From positions 1 to 39,578 of the forward strand of contig LZRT01000011.1 in assembly GCA_002159075.1 (NCBI GenBank): 39,578 nucleotides of DNA. Direction: 5' to 3'. The notes below the pieces were generated by a model. It was given only the letters and a program-made list of their open reading frames with translations, was not told the DNA's origin and searched no databases. Below are positions 26,704-34,912 of this stretch, in pieces; the stretch's first letter is position 1, and the number at the start of each line of letters is the position of its first letter. The DNA is from Bacillus thermozeamaize (lineage in GTDB: Bacteria > Bacillota > Bacilli > ZCTH02-B2). Both the position numbers and the translations under genes were made by a program.

Positions 26704-27082
26704 CTCAAAATCGATTATACCATCAGGAAATGCGACGAATCGATGCGCCTTCGGGAAAAACTACGTTTGCCGGTTCCGCGGCACCCATCTGTTTGGAACC
26801 ATCTTCCAACGCATTTTGAATAAACTGCTGCTCATGGACTTTTGAATCCGGAAATGTTGTTTATTGCTCGCGGTCAAGGAGGCCGCCCCTGAAAGTGGTC
26901 TCTTTGCCAAAAGTTAAAAAGAACGGGTCTTTGTAGACGTCAAGGATAAGGGATGGCATGCGATGGACGACCTTACGCAGTTTAGAAAAGGTTTCCATGC
27001 AGACGATGCTTATTGTTGCTGCCATGAATCTGAAAAAATTGGCCACCTGGCCATGGAAGTCAGGTGGCTCCAAACTTCGTAG
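26704..27082 (-). other. foreign DNA between mntA and the Rpn remnant
   Basis: This segment has no counterpart in the intact Rpn gene. On the minus strand one frame, fused to the Rpn remnant, reads NFFRFMAATISIVCMETFSKLRKV and so on to a stop at 26861. A second start-less frame (QQFIQNALEDGSKQMGAAEPAN) ends near 26730. The first could be the end of a transposase and the second the end of a small protein, but neither is recognised. No terminal repeats were seen. Confidence 0.35.
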
Positions 27083-27537
27083 TTTATTGAGCAGCTCATC
27101 GCCAAAAAGGCGTTCTCCTTTGAGCATTTGGCGAAAGGTTTGCGCCGCCGTCCAGGACGCTTTTCCGTTGTAAAGGACGATGGGGACAATGGGCGGCAGG
27201 CGGAAGTGCGAGCAGCTGCCTTTGTTTTAATGTTTTTCATGTAATCGCGCCAGGTTTCCACTTGATACAGCAGCAGGCAGTAGGGCATGTGGAAGTCGAC
27301 GGTTGACTGCAGTTCCATCAGGATGTAGAAGATGATTTCCGGTTGGTCGTCTTGTGTTGAACGTCTCAATTCATAGACGATGTTCGCTTCCTTGTCCCGA
27401 AAGTCGGGAAGAATGTACATTGTGTCCGGGCGGTACAGGTGGTCTTCGTCAATCTGATGCACCCAGTCCCGCGGAATTAAACAAGTATTTGTACCCTTTG
27501 TCGTGCGGTTGGTGAGGGGATGTTCCGGATGCGGACA

Positions 27538-27868
27538 TGGGTGCACCTCCGCCGTCGGACGATTCAGGATTTGCTTTTATTATAGCATCGGATGAAGGGT
27601 CCTTCTATGAGCATCCATCTATGCCATCCCGGCTCCTTAAATATCATCCAATCCACAAACATCAACAATGTGTTTTCCAATCCTCTTCTTACGTTTACAA
27701 CCGCAAACTCCGTGTTAACAAACAAAGTTGCTCAGTAACACTTTCAGGGCCTCTCATCATAATATTCGTCCCAAATGCTATAATAGTCTCAAAATGTCAA
27801 AGCTTGTCAGGAGTGAACCGCCCTGCTGCCTACAAAACTGCAAGATTATCTTCAAAACCACCTGTTAT
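27538..27868. repeat. second copy of the Rpn/jetD divergent promoter region
   Basis: This interval corresponds to 19038-19372. Both ends are strongly alike: the Rpn leader with its TATAAT, and the segment from the plus-strand TATAAT through AGGAGTGAACC to the first 14 codons of jetD. The middle ~130 bases are more diverged. It shows that the whole Rpn-Wadjet unit once existed twice. Confidence 0.8.
27779..27784 (+). promoter_or_regulatory. -10 box of the second, deleted Wadjet copy
   Basis: TATAAT in the same position as in the intact operon, followed by an almost unchanged leader and ribosome binding site. The promoter may therefore still drive the scar frame and possibly the Uma2 gene downstream. 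Confidence 0.5.
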
Positions 27869-28002
27869 TCCTCACGCCAAAGTCCCATGAGGCAGACTAC
27901 CTCTACCGCTTTTCCAAAGCCTATGTCGTGTCGCACGATCCTTCCATACCGGAGAGCAGAGTGTTCAAGGTGATGCGGGACAAAAAGCGGCCGCTTACAT
28001 GA
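27826..28002 (+). pseudogene. jetD-jetC deletion scar, in-frame 58-codon remnant
   Basis: The first 14 codons match the start of jetD (LQDYLQNHLL in both copies). They pass without a break into codons matching the last ~40 residues of jetC (LTPKSHEA, then YLYRFSKAYVVSHDPSIPES and FKVMRDKKR). About 6.2 kb of Wadjet coding sequence has been lost between them. The join is in frame and ends at a TGA at 28000-28002. The start is CTG, as jetD in this copy has no ATG or TTG. The product would lack every catalytic motif. It could be a harmless scar or, less likely, a small protein still made from the old promoter. Confidence 0.8.
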
Positions 28003-28051
28003 AACAATCCATCCCGAAAACCTGACATTTCAACAGAAAGGAGGTCTCTCT

Positions 28052-28795
28052 ATGAGCGACTCACAAAAAAGTGACCGTCAACCAAAGTCCAATAGCCACT
28101 TATGCGCCTGTCCAAATGAGAATAATCATCCCCCTTCAGTGATAAAAGAAGGCGGCCTCACCTACGAGGACTATGCCAAGCTCCCGGGGGACGGACCGCG
28201 GTATGAACTGATTGATGGCAAACTGACATTACTGGCTCCGGCTCCCCTGACCATCCACCAGATGGTCAGCCAAAACTTGCAATGGTGGATGATGCAGCGT
28301 TGTCGTCTTGATTATTTCATTCTTCAAGCTCCGATTGATCTGATTTTGACGGAAAAGGAAGTTTACCAACCTGACTTAGTGATGATCCATCGGCAACGCA
28401 CAGACATTCTGACCAAGCGGGGCATTGAGGGACCACCTGACCTCATCGTGGAAATTCTCTCTCCATCCACCGCTTTGCGGGATAAAAGAGAAAAACGGGC
28501 CACCTACGCCCGCTTTGGGATCAAAGAATATTGGATTGTTGATCCGGTTCACCGGATCGTTGAACAGTTTCTGCTGGATGAAAAAGCCGATCAGTACAGA
28601 TTGTATCAGGTATATGGTGTGACACAGGCAGATACCGCGATAGAGAAAACAGCAATGGAAGCAACAAATGAGGCATCACAGCAGGCCGGGAAAAAAGCCA
28701 GAAAGGGTGATGAGAACATTATCACATCACCACTCATCCCCTGTCTGCAGATACCGGTCAGTGAAGTGTTCCGCGATTTGGAGCTGATAAAATGA
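28052..28795 (+). CDS. Uma2 family (DUF820) endonuclease-like protein
   Basis: 247 residues of the Uma2 family, a PD-(D/E)xK nuclease fold of unclear role: LTYEDYAKLPGDGPRYELIDGKL, then YQPDLVMI and DLIVEILSPST, RATYARFGIKEYWIVDP. The acidic residues of the fold (Glu in YELIDG, Asp in QPDL, Glu in VEILSPST) are present. A strong AAAGGAGG lies upstream of the ATG. About 35 N-terminal and 40 central-to-C-terminal residues (rich in Ala, Glu, Lys) are extra to the core. It starts 50 bases after the Wadjet scar and is convergent with a second Uma2 gene. Confidence 0.85.
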   Translation: MSDSQKSDRQPKSNSHLCACPNENNHPPSVIKEGGLTYEDYAKLPGDGPRYELIDGKLTLLAPAPLTIHQMVSQNLQWWMMQRCRLDYFILQAPIDLILTEKEVYQPDLVMIHRQRTDILTKRGIEGPPDLIVEILSPSTALRDKREKRATYARFGIKEYWIVDPVHRIVEQFLLDEKADQYRLYQVYGVTQADTAIEKTAMEATNEASQQAGKKARKGDENIITSPLIPCLQIPVSEVFRDLELIK

Positions 28796-28834
28796 GCACC
28801 CTGACTCAGTCGGCATAATCAAAAAACCACAACT

Positions 28835-29374
28835 TCAGTTTTCAAATAACAATCGCAATGGAAAAGAGATACAGGTGAGCCGGGGAGATTGAACCACATC
28901 ATCTTCCCCAAATAGGACAGGAAAATCATACCGTCCGTTCATCAGCCGATATTGTTCCATCAACCGGTTGGCTCCATCGACGATCCAATATTCCGGAACA
29001 CCATATTTTTCGTAGGTTTGCCGTTTATCCCCCTTATCCCGCTTCGCCGTCGATGGGGAGAGAATTTCCACCACCAGGTCGGGTACACCCGCAATGCCCC
29101 GCTCGGTAATGATGTGTAGCCGTTCATTGCTGACGAACACGAGGTCGGGTTGTCTAACTTCTGTGTCAGAGAGAATGACATCAATGGGAGCAAAATAAAA
29201 TTTCCCGTTTTCCCGGCAGTGCTGTTCAAACTGGTACACCAATCTTCTCAGGATCTCTTGGTGCAAGGTCCCGGGTGCGGGCGCCAAAAGTTCCAACGCG
29301 CCATCCACCAGCTCATAGCGAGGGCCATCCTCCGGCAAGCGGGCATAGTCCGCATAGGTGAGAGGTCCGGGCAT
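28835..29374 (-). CDS. Uma2 family (DUF820) endonuclease-like protein
   Basis: 179 residues from the ATG at 29374, which has GGGTGA 6 bases upstream; the open frame extends to 29422, but a TATGAT promoter-like box near that ATG suggests it is not used. It has the same core as its neighbour: LTYADYARLPEDGPRYELVDGAL, QPDLVFV, DLVVEILSPSTAKRDK, YGVPEYWIVDG. It is only moderately similar to the convergent Uma2, so the two are old paralogues. The gene faces away from purD. Confidence 0.85.
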   Translation of the reverse strand: MPGPLTYADYARLPEDGPRYELVDGALELLAPAPGTLHQEILRRLVYQFEQHCRENGKFYFAPIDVILSDTEVRQPDLVFVSNERLHIITERGIAGVPDLVVEILSPSTAKRDKGDKRQTYEKYGVPEYWIVDGANRLMEQYRLMNGRYDFPVLFGEDDVVQSPRLTCISFPLRLLFEN

Positions 29375-29440
29375 CGTGCTCACCCTTTCACGAGGTGTCT
29401 TCTTGCTCTCATCATAGCACAATTCCGTTGATTGTGTGTG

Positions 29441-29480
29441 CCCTTGCCGTCGCTTTTCCCCTCACCGTCACTTTTGCCCC
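29441..29480. repeat. two-copy tandem repeat after purD
   Basis: Two adjacent units, on the minus strand AAAAGTGACGGTGAGGGG and AAAAGCGACGGCAAGGGC, lie between purD and the upstream end of the minus-strand Uma2 gene. No clear purD terminator was seen here. Confidence 0.5.
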
Positions 29481-29497
29481 CACCCGGGTCAGCAATA

Positions 29498-30781
29498 TCA
29501 ATTCTCTTCCTTCAACCCCCGCAAACCGATGTCCCGCCGGTAGTGCATCCCCTCAAACCGGATCCCTCCAATCGCCTGATATGCCTTCTCGCGGGCGGCT
29601 GCCAGATCCTGACCCAGCGCTGTCACTCCAAGGACACGGCCACCGTTCGTCAGCCATTGGCCGCTTTCCCGGTTCGTTCCGGAATGGAACAGGTAGACTT
29701 CCCGTTGCTGCTGCTCCTCCGGACTGAAAAGACCCTGGATGACGCGTCCTTTCGAATAAGTACCGGGATACCCTTCCGATGCCAGAATGACACAGACGGC
29801 CGCCTCCTTGCGCCAGGTAAGGTTTACCTCATCCAATCTGCCGTCCACTACCGCCTCCAGCACCTCCAGCAGGTCGGTCTCCAGGCGCGGCAGAACCACC
29901 TGTGTCTCCGGATCGCCAAAGCGGGCGTTGAACTCAATCACCTTCGGCCCCTCTGCAGTGACCATCAGCCCGCCATAGAGGACGCCCCGGTAGGGCTTGC
30001 CTTCGGCCACCATGGCCTTGGCCACCGGCTGGAGAATGCGCCGGATGCTCTCCTCAATCACAGACTGCGGAAGCTGCGGCGTCGGCGAATAAGTGCCCAT
30101 GCCGCCGGTATTGGGCCCACGATCGCCGTCAAACACCGGCTTGTGATCCTGCACCGGCACCATCGGCAGCACGGTTTCCCCATCCACAAAGGCCATCAGG
30201 GACAGCTCCTGCCCCTGCAGGAACTCTTCGATCACGACGCGGCTCCCCGCTTCGCCAAACACCTTCTCCCGCATCATCCGTTCCAGGGCGGCCTTCGCCT
30301 CTTCCAGCGTCATGGCCACTGTCACACCCTTTCCGGCGGCCAGGCCATCCGCTTTCAACACCACGGGAGCGCCATGTTCACGCAGGTAACGCAGCGCCGC
30401 TTCATAATCCTCAAACGCCTGATAGCGGGCGGTCGGGATGCCGTATTTTTCCATGACCGCCTTGGCGAACGATTTGCTTCCCTCCAGCATGGCCGCCTCC
30501 CGCCGCGGACCGAAGATGCGCAATCCTTCTTCCTCAAAACGATCCACCACCCCGGCCACCAAAGGAGCCTCCGGCCCCACGACGGTCAGGTCGATTCCCT
30601 CTTCCTTCGCAAACCGGACCAATCCCTCGATATCCGTATCTCCAATCGGCACACAGGTGGCCAGTTCGGCAATCCCCGCATTGCCGGGTGCACAGTAAAG
30701 GCGGCTGACGCGCGGGCTTTGGGAAAGCTTCCAGACCAGCGCATGTTCCCGGCCTCCCTGGCCAACGACCAGCACCTTCAT
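29498..30781 (-). CDS. purD: phosphoribosylamine-glycine ligase
   Basis: 427 residues, the usual length for PurD (GAR synthetase), which joins 5-phosphoribosylamine and glycine using ATP in the second step of purine synthesis. It starts MKVLVVGQGGREHALVWKL, has YCAPGNAGIAE and VGPEAPLVAG, and the ATP-grasp region LKADGLAAGKGV. Later come GGMGTYSPTPQL and EFNARFGDPETQVVLPRL. A GAGGGG/GAGGAAG site precedes the ATG. It is the last purine gene of the cluster, downstream of the L,D-transpeptidase gene. Confidence 0.95.
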   Translation of the reverse strand: MKVLVVGQGGREHALVWKLSQSPRVSRLYCAPGNAGIAELATCVPIGDTDIEGLVRFAKEEGIDLTVVGPEAPLVAGVVDRFEEEGLRIFGPRREAAMLEGSKSFAKAVMEKYGIPTARYQAFEDYEAALRYLREHGAPVVLKADGLAAGKGVTVAMTLEEAKAALERMMREKVFGEAGSRVVIEEFLQGQELSLMAFVDGETVLPMVPVQDHKPVFDGDRGPNTGGMGTYSPTPQLPQSVIEESIRRILQPVAKAMVAEGKPYRGVLYGGLMVTAEGPKVIEFNARFGDPETQVVLPRLETDLLEVLEAVVDGRLDEVNLTWRKEAAVCVILASEGYPGTYSKGRVIQGLFSPEEQQQREVYLFHSGTNRESGQWLTNGGRVLGVTALGQDLAAAREKAYQAIGGIRFEGMHYRRDIGLRGLKEEN

Positions 30782-30837
30782 CTTCCTCGTCCCCTCTCAA
30801 CGTTCTTCCGACGAAATCAACATTTTCTATTATTGCA

Positions 30838-30921
30838 TTTTCATTAATACGTTTCCTTCGTTAAATACACGAATACACGTTTTCATTAATACGCGTCTTT
30901 CACTAAATACATGTTCGTCCG
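30838..30921. repeat. 42-bp tandem duplication upstream of purD
   Basis: Two adjacent 42-base units, both starting TTTTCATTAATACG and containing TAAATACA, fill almost half of the 181-base gap between the L,D-transpeptidase gene and purD. No promoter was recognised in the gap. Confidence 0.7.
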
Positions 30922-30962
30922 TCACATGTCCATCCTTCCAAATTTACGTCACAACGGCGCTT

Positions 30963-32633
30963 CTATCCTTTCCAACGATAAACGCCCGTCAAATCCCGTT
31001 CATCAGCGCGCGGTTGAATCGCTTCCAAGGCTGTGGGAGTCAGATGCTGGAGCGGCAACGCCAAAAATTCCGCGCGGTCCGCCGCGTAAGATTGTGGCGC
31101 ATGTGATTGCGCCGTGCGAGATTGCGCCTCGTAAGATTGGGCCGCCTGAACATGAGATTGTAACGCGTGAAATTGATCCGCGTGAGTTTGCATACTGTGA
31201 GATCCTGAGACAGCGACAAGAGATGGCGCTTTCTCCTCAATAGACGGCGCTTCCCCCTCTTTCCCGCCGCGGATCACCACTTCGGTGCCCAGTGGTGTCC
31301 AGGCGAAAAATCGGCGCATCGTCTCATTGTCCAGGCGCACGCATCCTAAGGTGGCCGCCTGCCCGATGGTTTCCGGCGAATTGGTGCCGTGAATGGCGTA
31401 CCCTTCTGCAAACTCCAGGCCCGCCACACCATAAGGAGAAGAGACGGTTGAAGGGACGGTGAACAGCGGTTTCATCGCACTGGGCTGAACCGATTGTCTT
31501 ACCGTCTGTCTCCCCGTCTGCCTTTCCGGCACGTTTCCTTGCGGCAGCCAAACCCTTCGGCGCACAAAAAAATCCCCTTCCGGTGTGGGGGATTGCGGCA
31601 GGCCCACCGCCGCATCAGCGGCCAGCAGCGTCAAGTCACCGGACGCCAGTTCCACCCGCCGCTCATCCGGAAAGATCAGCAATCGGATCGGCTCAAACCT
31701 GTGAAACTCTCCCGAAAATGAGCCGTTTTCACCCACCTTCCAATTGGGCTGAAGGGCCTGGGTGACAGCAACCAGAGGATCAACGAACAAGGATATCCCC
31801 TCTTTTGTCCCACCTGTGCTTGTCCCCTCATTCACCATTCCTCCTGGTGGTTTCTGATACACCCAGCCGCCCGTGCCGTCCCACCTGTCCACCACTTGCC
31901 GCTTGCCGTACACCGGATCGGGCGGAATGGCGGAGATGTAGTTGGACGGAAAAGGCCCGGTCAACTCGTCCAAGCTGTCCGGAAATTTCCCCTCCAGCCG
32001 GTAATATCCCAAAATGGCGGAACGCAGGTAGGTCAGTCCGAGACTGGCTTGATCGGCCTCTTCCCATACGCCCGGCCGCAACGCGCCCGGCTGAGCCGGT
32101 TGCTGATCCGCAGGACCAGAATGGTGGTAAAAATGCACATCCAACCGGTACTGCACCAGCCAGAACGCGCCCAACAGCCCCACCAGAAGCCCGAGCAAGA
32201 GCCCCATCAGCCCGATCAACGCGCGTGAGGAGCCGCCTTTTCCAACCGTGGAACGAGGCGCCACGGCAGAAGCGGTTTGCGCCGGATGCAGGGTCGTAGC
32301 CGACTGTAAGAGCGGAACCGGCCGCAAAGCCGAAACCGGCTGCAAGGTTGGCACCGGCTGCAACGACCGTTCCAGCTGCCGCCTCCGGTGCACGGCGCGG
32401 CTGAACTGTGTGCTGCTGGTGGCCGCCCGCTCGGCCCGGCGGTACAACTCCAGCGCTTTCTCCGGCCGCCCTTCCCGTTCCCGCAGCTCCGCCATCTGGA
32501 AGAGGGCATCGAAATCCTGCCCCAGGTAGCGCACTTTTTTCTGCAGGTAGAGCGGATCGCTCCGATCAATGTACAAGTTCCGCTTCAGCCGCTCCAGGTT
32601 CGTCCGTTCCCGAAATGGGTGTTCATGAGTCAA
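30963..32633 (-). CDS. membrane-anchored L,D-transpeptidase (YkuD family)
   Basis: 556 residues from a TTG start at 32633 with GAGGGA 5 bases upstream; the frame is open to an ATG at 32810. Domains in order: a helical, TPR-like N-terminus (about 20-75, with ALFQMAELREREGRPEKALELYRRAERA); a six-residue Pro-rich repeat; one membrane segment (138-161); a region like a type II pseudopilin C-terminus (YYRLEGKFPDSLDEL, ISAIPPDPVYG); and the YkuD core, with His415 in YAIHGT and Cys431 in GCVRLDN. It should cross-link or edit peptidoglycan outside the membrane. The last ~60 residues are low-complexity Gln-Ser-His repeats. It lies between purH and purD, an unusual place for a cell-wall enzyme. Confidence 0.8.
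   Translation of the reverse strand: MTHEHPFRERTNLERLKRNLYIDRSDPLYLQKKVRYLGQDFDALFQMAELREREGRPEKALELYRRAERAATSSTQFSRAVHRRRQLERSLQPVPTLQPVSALRPVPLLQSATTLHPAQTASAVAPRSTVGKGGSSRALIGLMGLLLGLLVGLLGAFWLVQYRLDVHFYHHSGPADQQPAQPGALRPGVWEEADQASLGLTYLRSAILGYYRLEGKFPDSLDELTGPFPSNYISAIPPDPVYGKRQVVDRWDGTGGWVYQKPPGGMVNEGTSTGGTKEGISLFVDPLVAVTQALQPNWKVGENGSFSGEFHRFEPIRLLIFPDERRVELASGDLTLLAADAAVGLPQSPTPEGDFFVRRRVWLPQGNVPERQTGRQTVRQSVQPSAMKPLFTVPSTVSSPYGVAGLEFAEGYAIHGTNSPETIGQAATLGCVRLDNETMRRFFAWTPLGTEVVIRGGKEGEAPSIEEKAPSLVAVSGSHSMQTHADQFHALQSHVQAAQSYEAQSRTAQSHAPQSYAADRAEFLALPLQHLTPTALEAIQPRADERDLTGVYRWKG
31075..31205. repeat. 15-bp coding tandem repeat in the transpeptidase tail
   Basis: About seven degenerate 15-base units of the GAGATTGCGCCTCGT type encode five-residue repeats (AQSHA, AQSYE, AQSRT, PQSYA) near the protein C-terminus. 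Unit length keeps the frame. Two further coding repeats exist in the same gene: 18-bp units near 32290-32370 and 12-bp units near 31488-31530. Confidence 0.7.
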
Positions 32634-32643
32634 GAGTATCCCT

Positions 32644-32711
32644 CTTTTCCGGTCTGTGAGTTGGGTTTGGATCCATTTTTGCCCAATTTTCGAAAATCTA
32701 GACCGGAAAAG
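32644..32711. promoter_or_regulatory. 12-bp inverted repeat hairpin at the transpeptidase start
   Basis: CTTTTCCGGTCT (32644-32655) and AGACCGGAAAAG (32700-32711) are perfect complements separated by 44 bases, which hold a smaller TTGGG/CCCAA pair. On the minus strand the inner end of the hairpin touches the ribosome binding site for the TTG start at 32633. It could control translation or be the trace of a mobile element. Confidence 0.55.
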
Positions 32712-32811
32712 CAGGAGAAAGGGTTTTAACTCATGAAACCCTCCTTCGAGGTTGATCAGGGTTCGATAAACGGGAGTGAACGGGAGTGCTGTTTCAATGC
32801 CACGCAGCATA

Positions 32812-33075
32812 CTTGGAGCAGTGTTTCAGTTTAAAGCAACGTTGCCTTGCTTCATGCTGGAGTGACACATTTTATAGCGACATATTTTATTATTAAAACA
32901 TTGTTTCAAGCAATGCGTTTTTTGCTTGAGCATTGCATGTCGTGCTTGGCACGGCAATTCAAGCGCCTCTTTATCATAATACTGAACCATTGCGCTGAAC
33001 CAACACAACTCAGAGCTTGGCGCTGTCCAATATACTTGGCCCTGTGCAATACTTGCGTTGTTCAATTGGCTTGGC
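32812..33075. repeat. AT-rich spacer with degenerate repeats between purH and the transpeptidase gene
   Basis: 264 bases with no credible gene. The sequence is built from irregular, recurring bits such as CAATGCTTG, GAGCATTGC, CAAGCAATGC and CCAAGTATATTGG, some of which can form short hairpins. It looks like an eroded repeat tract of about 18-20 bp periodicity. No terminator or promoter was recognised with confidence. Confidence 0.45.
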
Positions 33076-34629
33076 TCAATGCTTGAAGTGGCGCACGCCG
33101 GTGAAGACCATGGCGATGCCGTGGCGGTTGGCCGCCTGGATGGAATCCTCGTCGCGGATCGAGCCGCCGGGCTGGATGATGGCCGTAATCCCCGCCGCGG
33201 CCGCCGCTTCCACGGTGTCCGGCATCGGGAAGAAGGCATCCGATGCGAGCACCGCTCCTCTGGCTTTCTCGCCCGCCTGCTCGATGGCGATCCGGGCCGC
33301 GCCCACCCGGTTCATCTGGCCTGCCCCGACGCCGATCGTCTGATAGTCCGCCGCCAGGACAATGGCATTGGACTTGACGTGTTTCACCACTTTCCAGGCG
33401 AAGAGCAGTTGCGCCAGTTCCGCTTCGCTGGGGGCCCGCTCGGTGACCACCTGCAGGTCGGTTGCCGAAAGGCGCCGCGCATCGCCCTCTTGCACCAGCA
33501 GGCCGCCCTGCACTGAGCGGACTTGCCAGCCGGCTGCCTGGGCCTTGGCGCTGTCAAGCTCGCCCACTTCCAGGAGGCGCAGGTTTTTCTTCCGCGTCAG
33601 GATGGCCTGTGCCTCTTCGGTAAACCCGGGGGCCAGGATGATCTCGAGAAAAAGCTGGCTCATGGCCTCCGCCGTCCGGACGTCCACCACCTGGTTGGTG
33701 GCGATGATGCCGCCGAAAATGGAGACCGGGTCCGCTTCATACGCTTTCTGCCATGCCGCAAACAGATCCTCCCCGATGCCGACGCCGCAAGGGTTGGTGT
33801 GCTTGACGGCGACCACGACCGGTTCGTCGAATTCCCGGACGATGGCCAGCGCCGCATCGGCATCCTGGATGTTGTTGTAGGACAATTCCTTGCCGTGCAA
33901 CTGGCGGGCCGTCGCCACGCTGCCCGCTCCGGCCAGCGGCAGGCGGTAAAAGGCCGCCTTCTGGTGCGGGTTTTCCCCGTAACGGAGGGACTGTACCTTC
34001 TCAAAGGTGAGTGTCAGCCACTCCGGCTGCTCCTCGCCCGCTTCCCTGCTCAGGTATTCGGCGATCAGGGCGTCGTAGGCGGCCGTGTGCCGGAAAGCTT
34101 TGGCGGCCAGCCGGCGGCGCGTTTCCTCACTGACTGCACCCTCCTGGCGGAGTTCATCCAGCACCCGCGGATAATCCGCGGCATCCACCACCACCGTGAC
34201 ATCCCGGTGGTTCTTGGCCGCCGCCCGAACCATGGAGGGGCCGCCGATGTCGATGTTCTCAATCGCCTCCTCGAACGTCACGTCCGGTTTGGCGATGGTG
34301 GCCTTGAACGGGTACAGGTTGACCACCACCAGATCGATGGGCTGAATCGCATGGGCAGCCAGTTGCTCCATGTGGGAGGCATCGCCACGCACCGCCAGGA
34401 TGCCGCCGTGAATCCGCGGGTGCAGCGTCTTCACCCGGCCGTCCAGTATCTCCGGAAACCCGGTCACCTCCGAGACGCTGGTCACCGGAATCTGATGTTC
34501 CCGCAGGAGCTTGAGCGTCCCGCCCGTGGAAAGAATCTCGAAACTCAACTGGTTCAGTTCCTGGGCAAAGTCCACAATCCCGGTCTTGTCGGAAACACTG
34601 ATCAGTGCCCGTCGCTTTGTTCCTGACAT
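33076..34629 (-). CDS. purH: bifunctional AICAR formyltransferase/IMP cyclohydrolase
   Basis: 517 residues, the normal PurH length. The N-terminal IMP cyclohydrolase half has [47 protein letters not shown] and NLYPF. The C-terminal formyltransferase half has [35 protein letters not shown] and [14 protein letters not shown]. It performs the last two steps to IMP, using 10-formyltetrahydrofolate. GGAAGGAG precedes the ATG. All expected motifs are present. Confidence 0.96.
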   Translation of the reverse strand: MSGTKRRALISVSDKTGIVDFAQELNQLSFEILSTGGTLKLLREHQIPVTSVSEVTGFPEILDGRVKTLHPRIHGGILAVRGDASHMEQLAAHAIQPIDLVVVNLYPFKATIAKPDVTFEEAIENIDIGGPSMVRAAAKNHRDVTVVVDAADYPRVLDELRQEGAVSEETRRRLAAKAFRHTAAYDALIAEYLSREAGEEQPEWLTLTFEKVQSLRYGENPHQKAAFYRLPLAGAGSVATARQLHGKELSYNNIQDADAALAIVREFDEPVVVAVKHTNPCGVGIGEDLFAAWQKAYEADPVSIFGGIIATNQVVDVRTAEAMSQLFLEIILAPGFTEEAQAILTRKKNLRLLEVGELDSAKAQAAGWQVRSVQGGLLVQEGDARRLSATDLQVVTERAPSEAELAQLLFAWKVVKHVKSNAIVLAADYQTIGVGAGQMNRVGAARIAIEQAGEKARGAVLASDAFFPMPDTVEAAAAAGITAIIQPGGSIRDEDSIQAANRHGIAMVFTGVRHFKH

Positions 34630-34689
34630 TTGGCTGCTCCTTCCGTCATCCGTTCCGGATCTTGTTTCGTTGTCTTCCCAGTTCTTCCC

Positions 34690-34912
34690 AGATACAGACT
34701 TGACACACGCCCGAACGCTTGCCTTCCGTCAGTCCGCTTGCTTTCAGTCAGTTCACTCGCTTAAGTCCTTTCGTTTGCTGGAGTCCGTTCGCTTGCTTTC
34801 GGTAGCTCACTCGCCTTCCGTGCGCTCGCTTGCCCTCAGTTCATCCGCTTGCCTTCAGCTTCCTCACTTGTCTTTCGGTTCCGCTTGCTTGCCTTCGGTT
34901 CACCCGTTTGCC
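34690..34912. repeat. degenerate minisatellite between purN and purH
   Basis: About ten imperfect units of roughly 18-22 bases, of the type CCGCTTGCCTTCAGT, fill nearly the whole gap between purH and the purM/N fusion and run into the last codons of the PurN part. Recurrent words are CGCTTGC, CTTTC and CAGTC/TCGGT. No gene was seen inside. Confidence 0.75.

Larger units (their letters stand above)
25790..27538 (-). pseudogene. second Rpn nuclease copy, broken
   Basis: This is a homologue of the intact Rpn gene at 18250-19038, in pieces. The N-terminal part starts at 27538, lacks about 45 bases that encode FHSKRAFLEFLRAF in the intact copy, and goes out of frame after ETKAA-like sequence near 27210. 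Homology continues to about 27083 and stops. The last 80 codons reappear at 26050-25790, still in frame, with an expanded Glu-Gly-Arg segment. Between the parts lie the MNT/HEPN pair and unrelated DNA. The nuclease core is disrupted, so activity is not expected; the C-terminal piece could in principle be expressed alone but has no good start. Confidence 0.8.

Noticed and set aside
29432-30847. 471-codon plus-strand frame opposite purD
   Set aside because: Antisense shadow of a GC-rich gene; the minus-strand frame has all PurD motifs and the antisense product resembles nothing.
31075-31205. 15-bp repeats as a CRISPR array
   Set aside because: Units are contiguous, degenerate and coding, with no spacers; the same holds for the other repeat tracts in the purine cluster.
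33523-34626. 367-codon plus-strand frame opposite purH
   Set aside because: Antisense shadow of purH for the same reasons.
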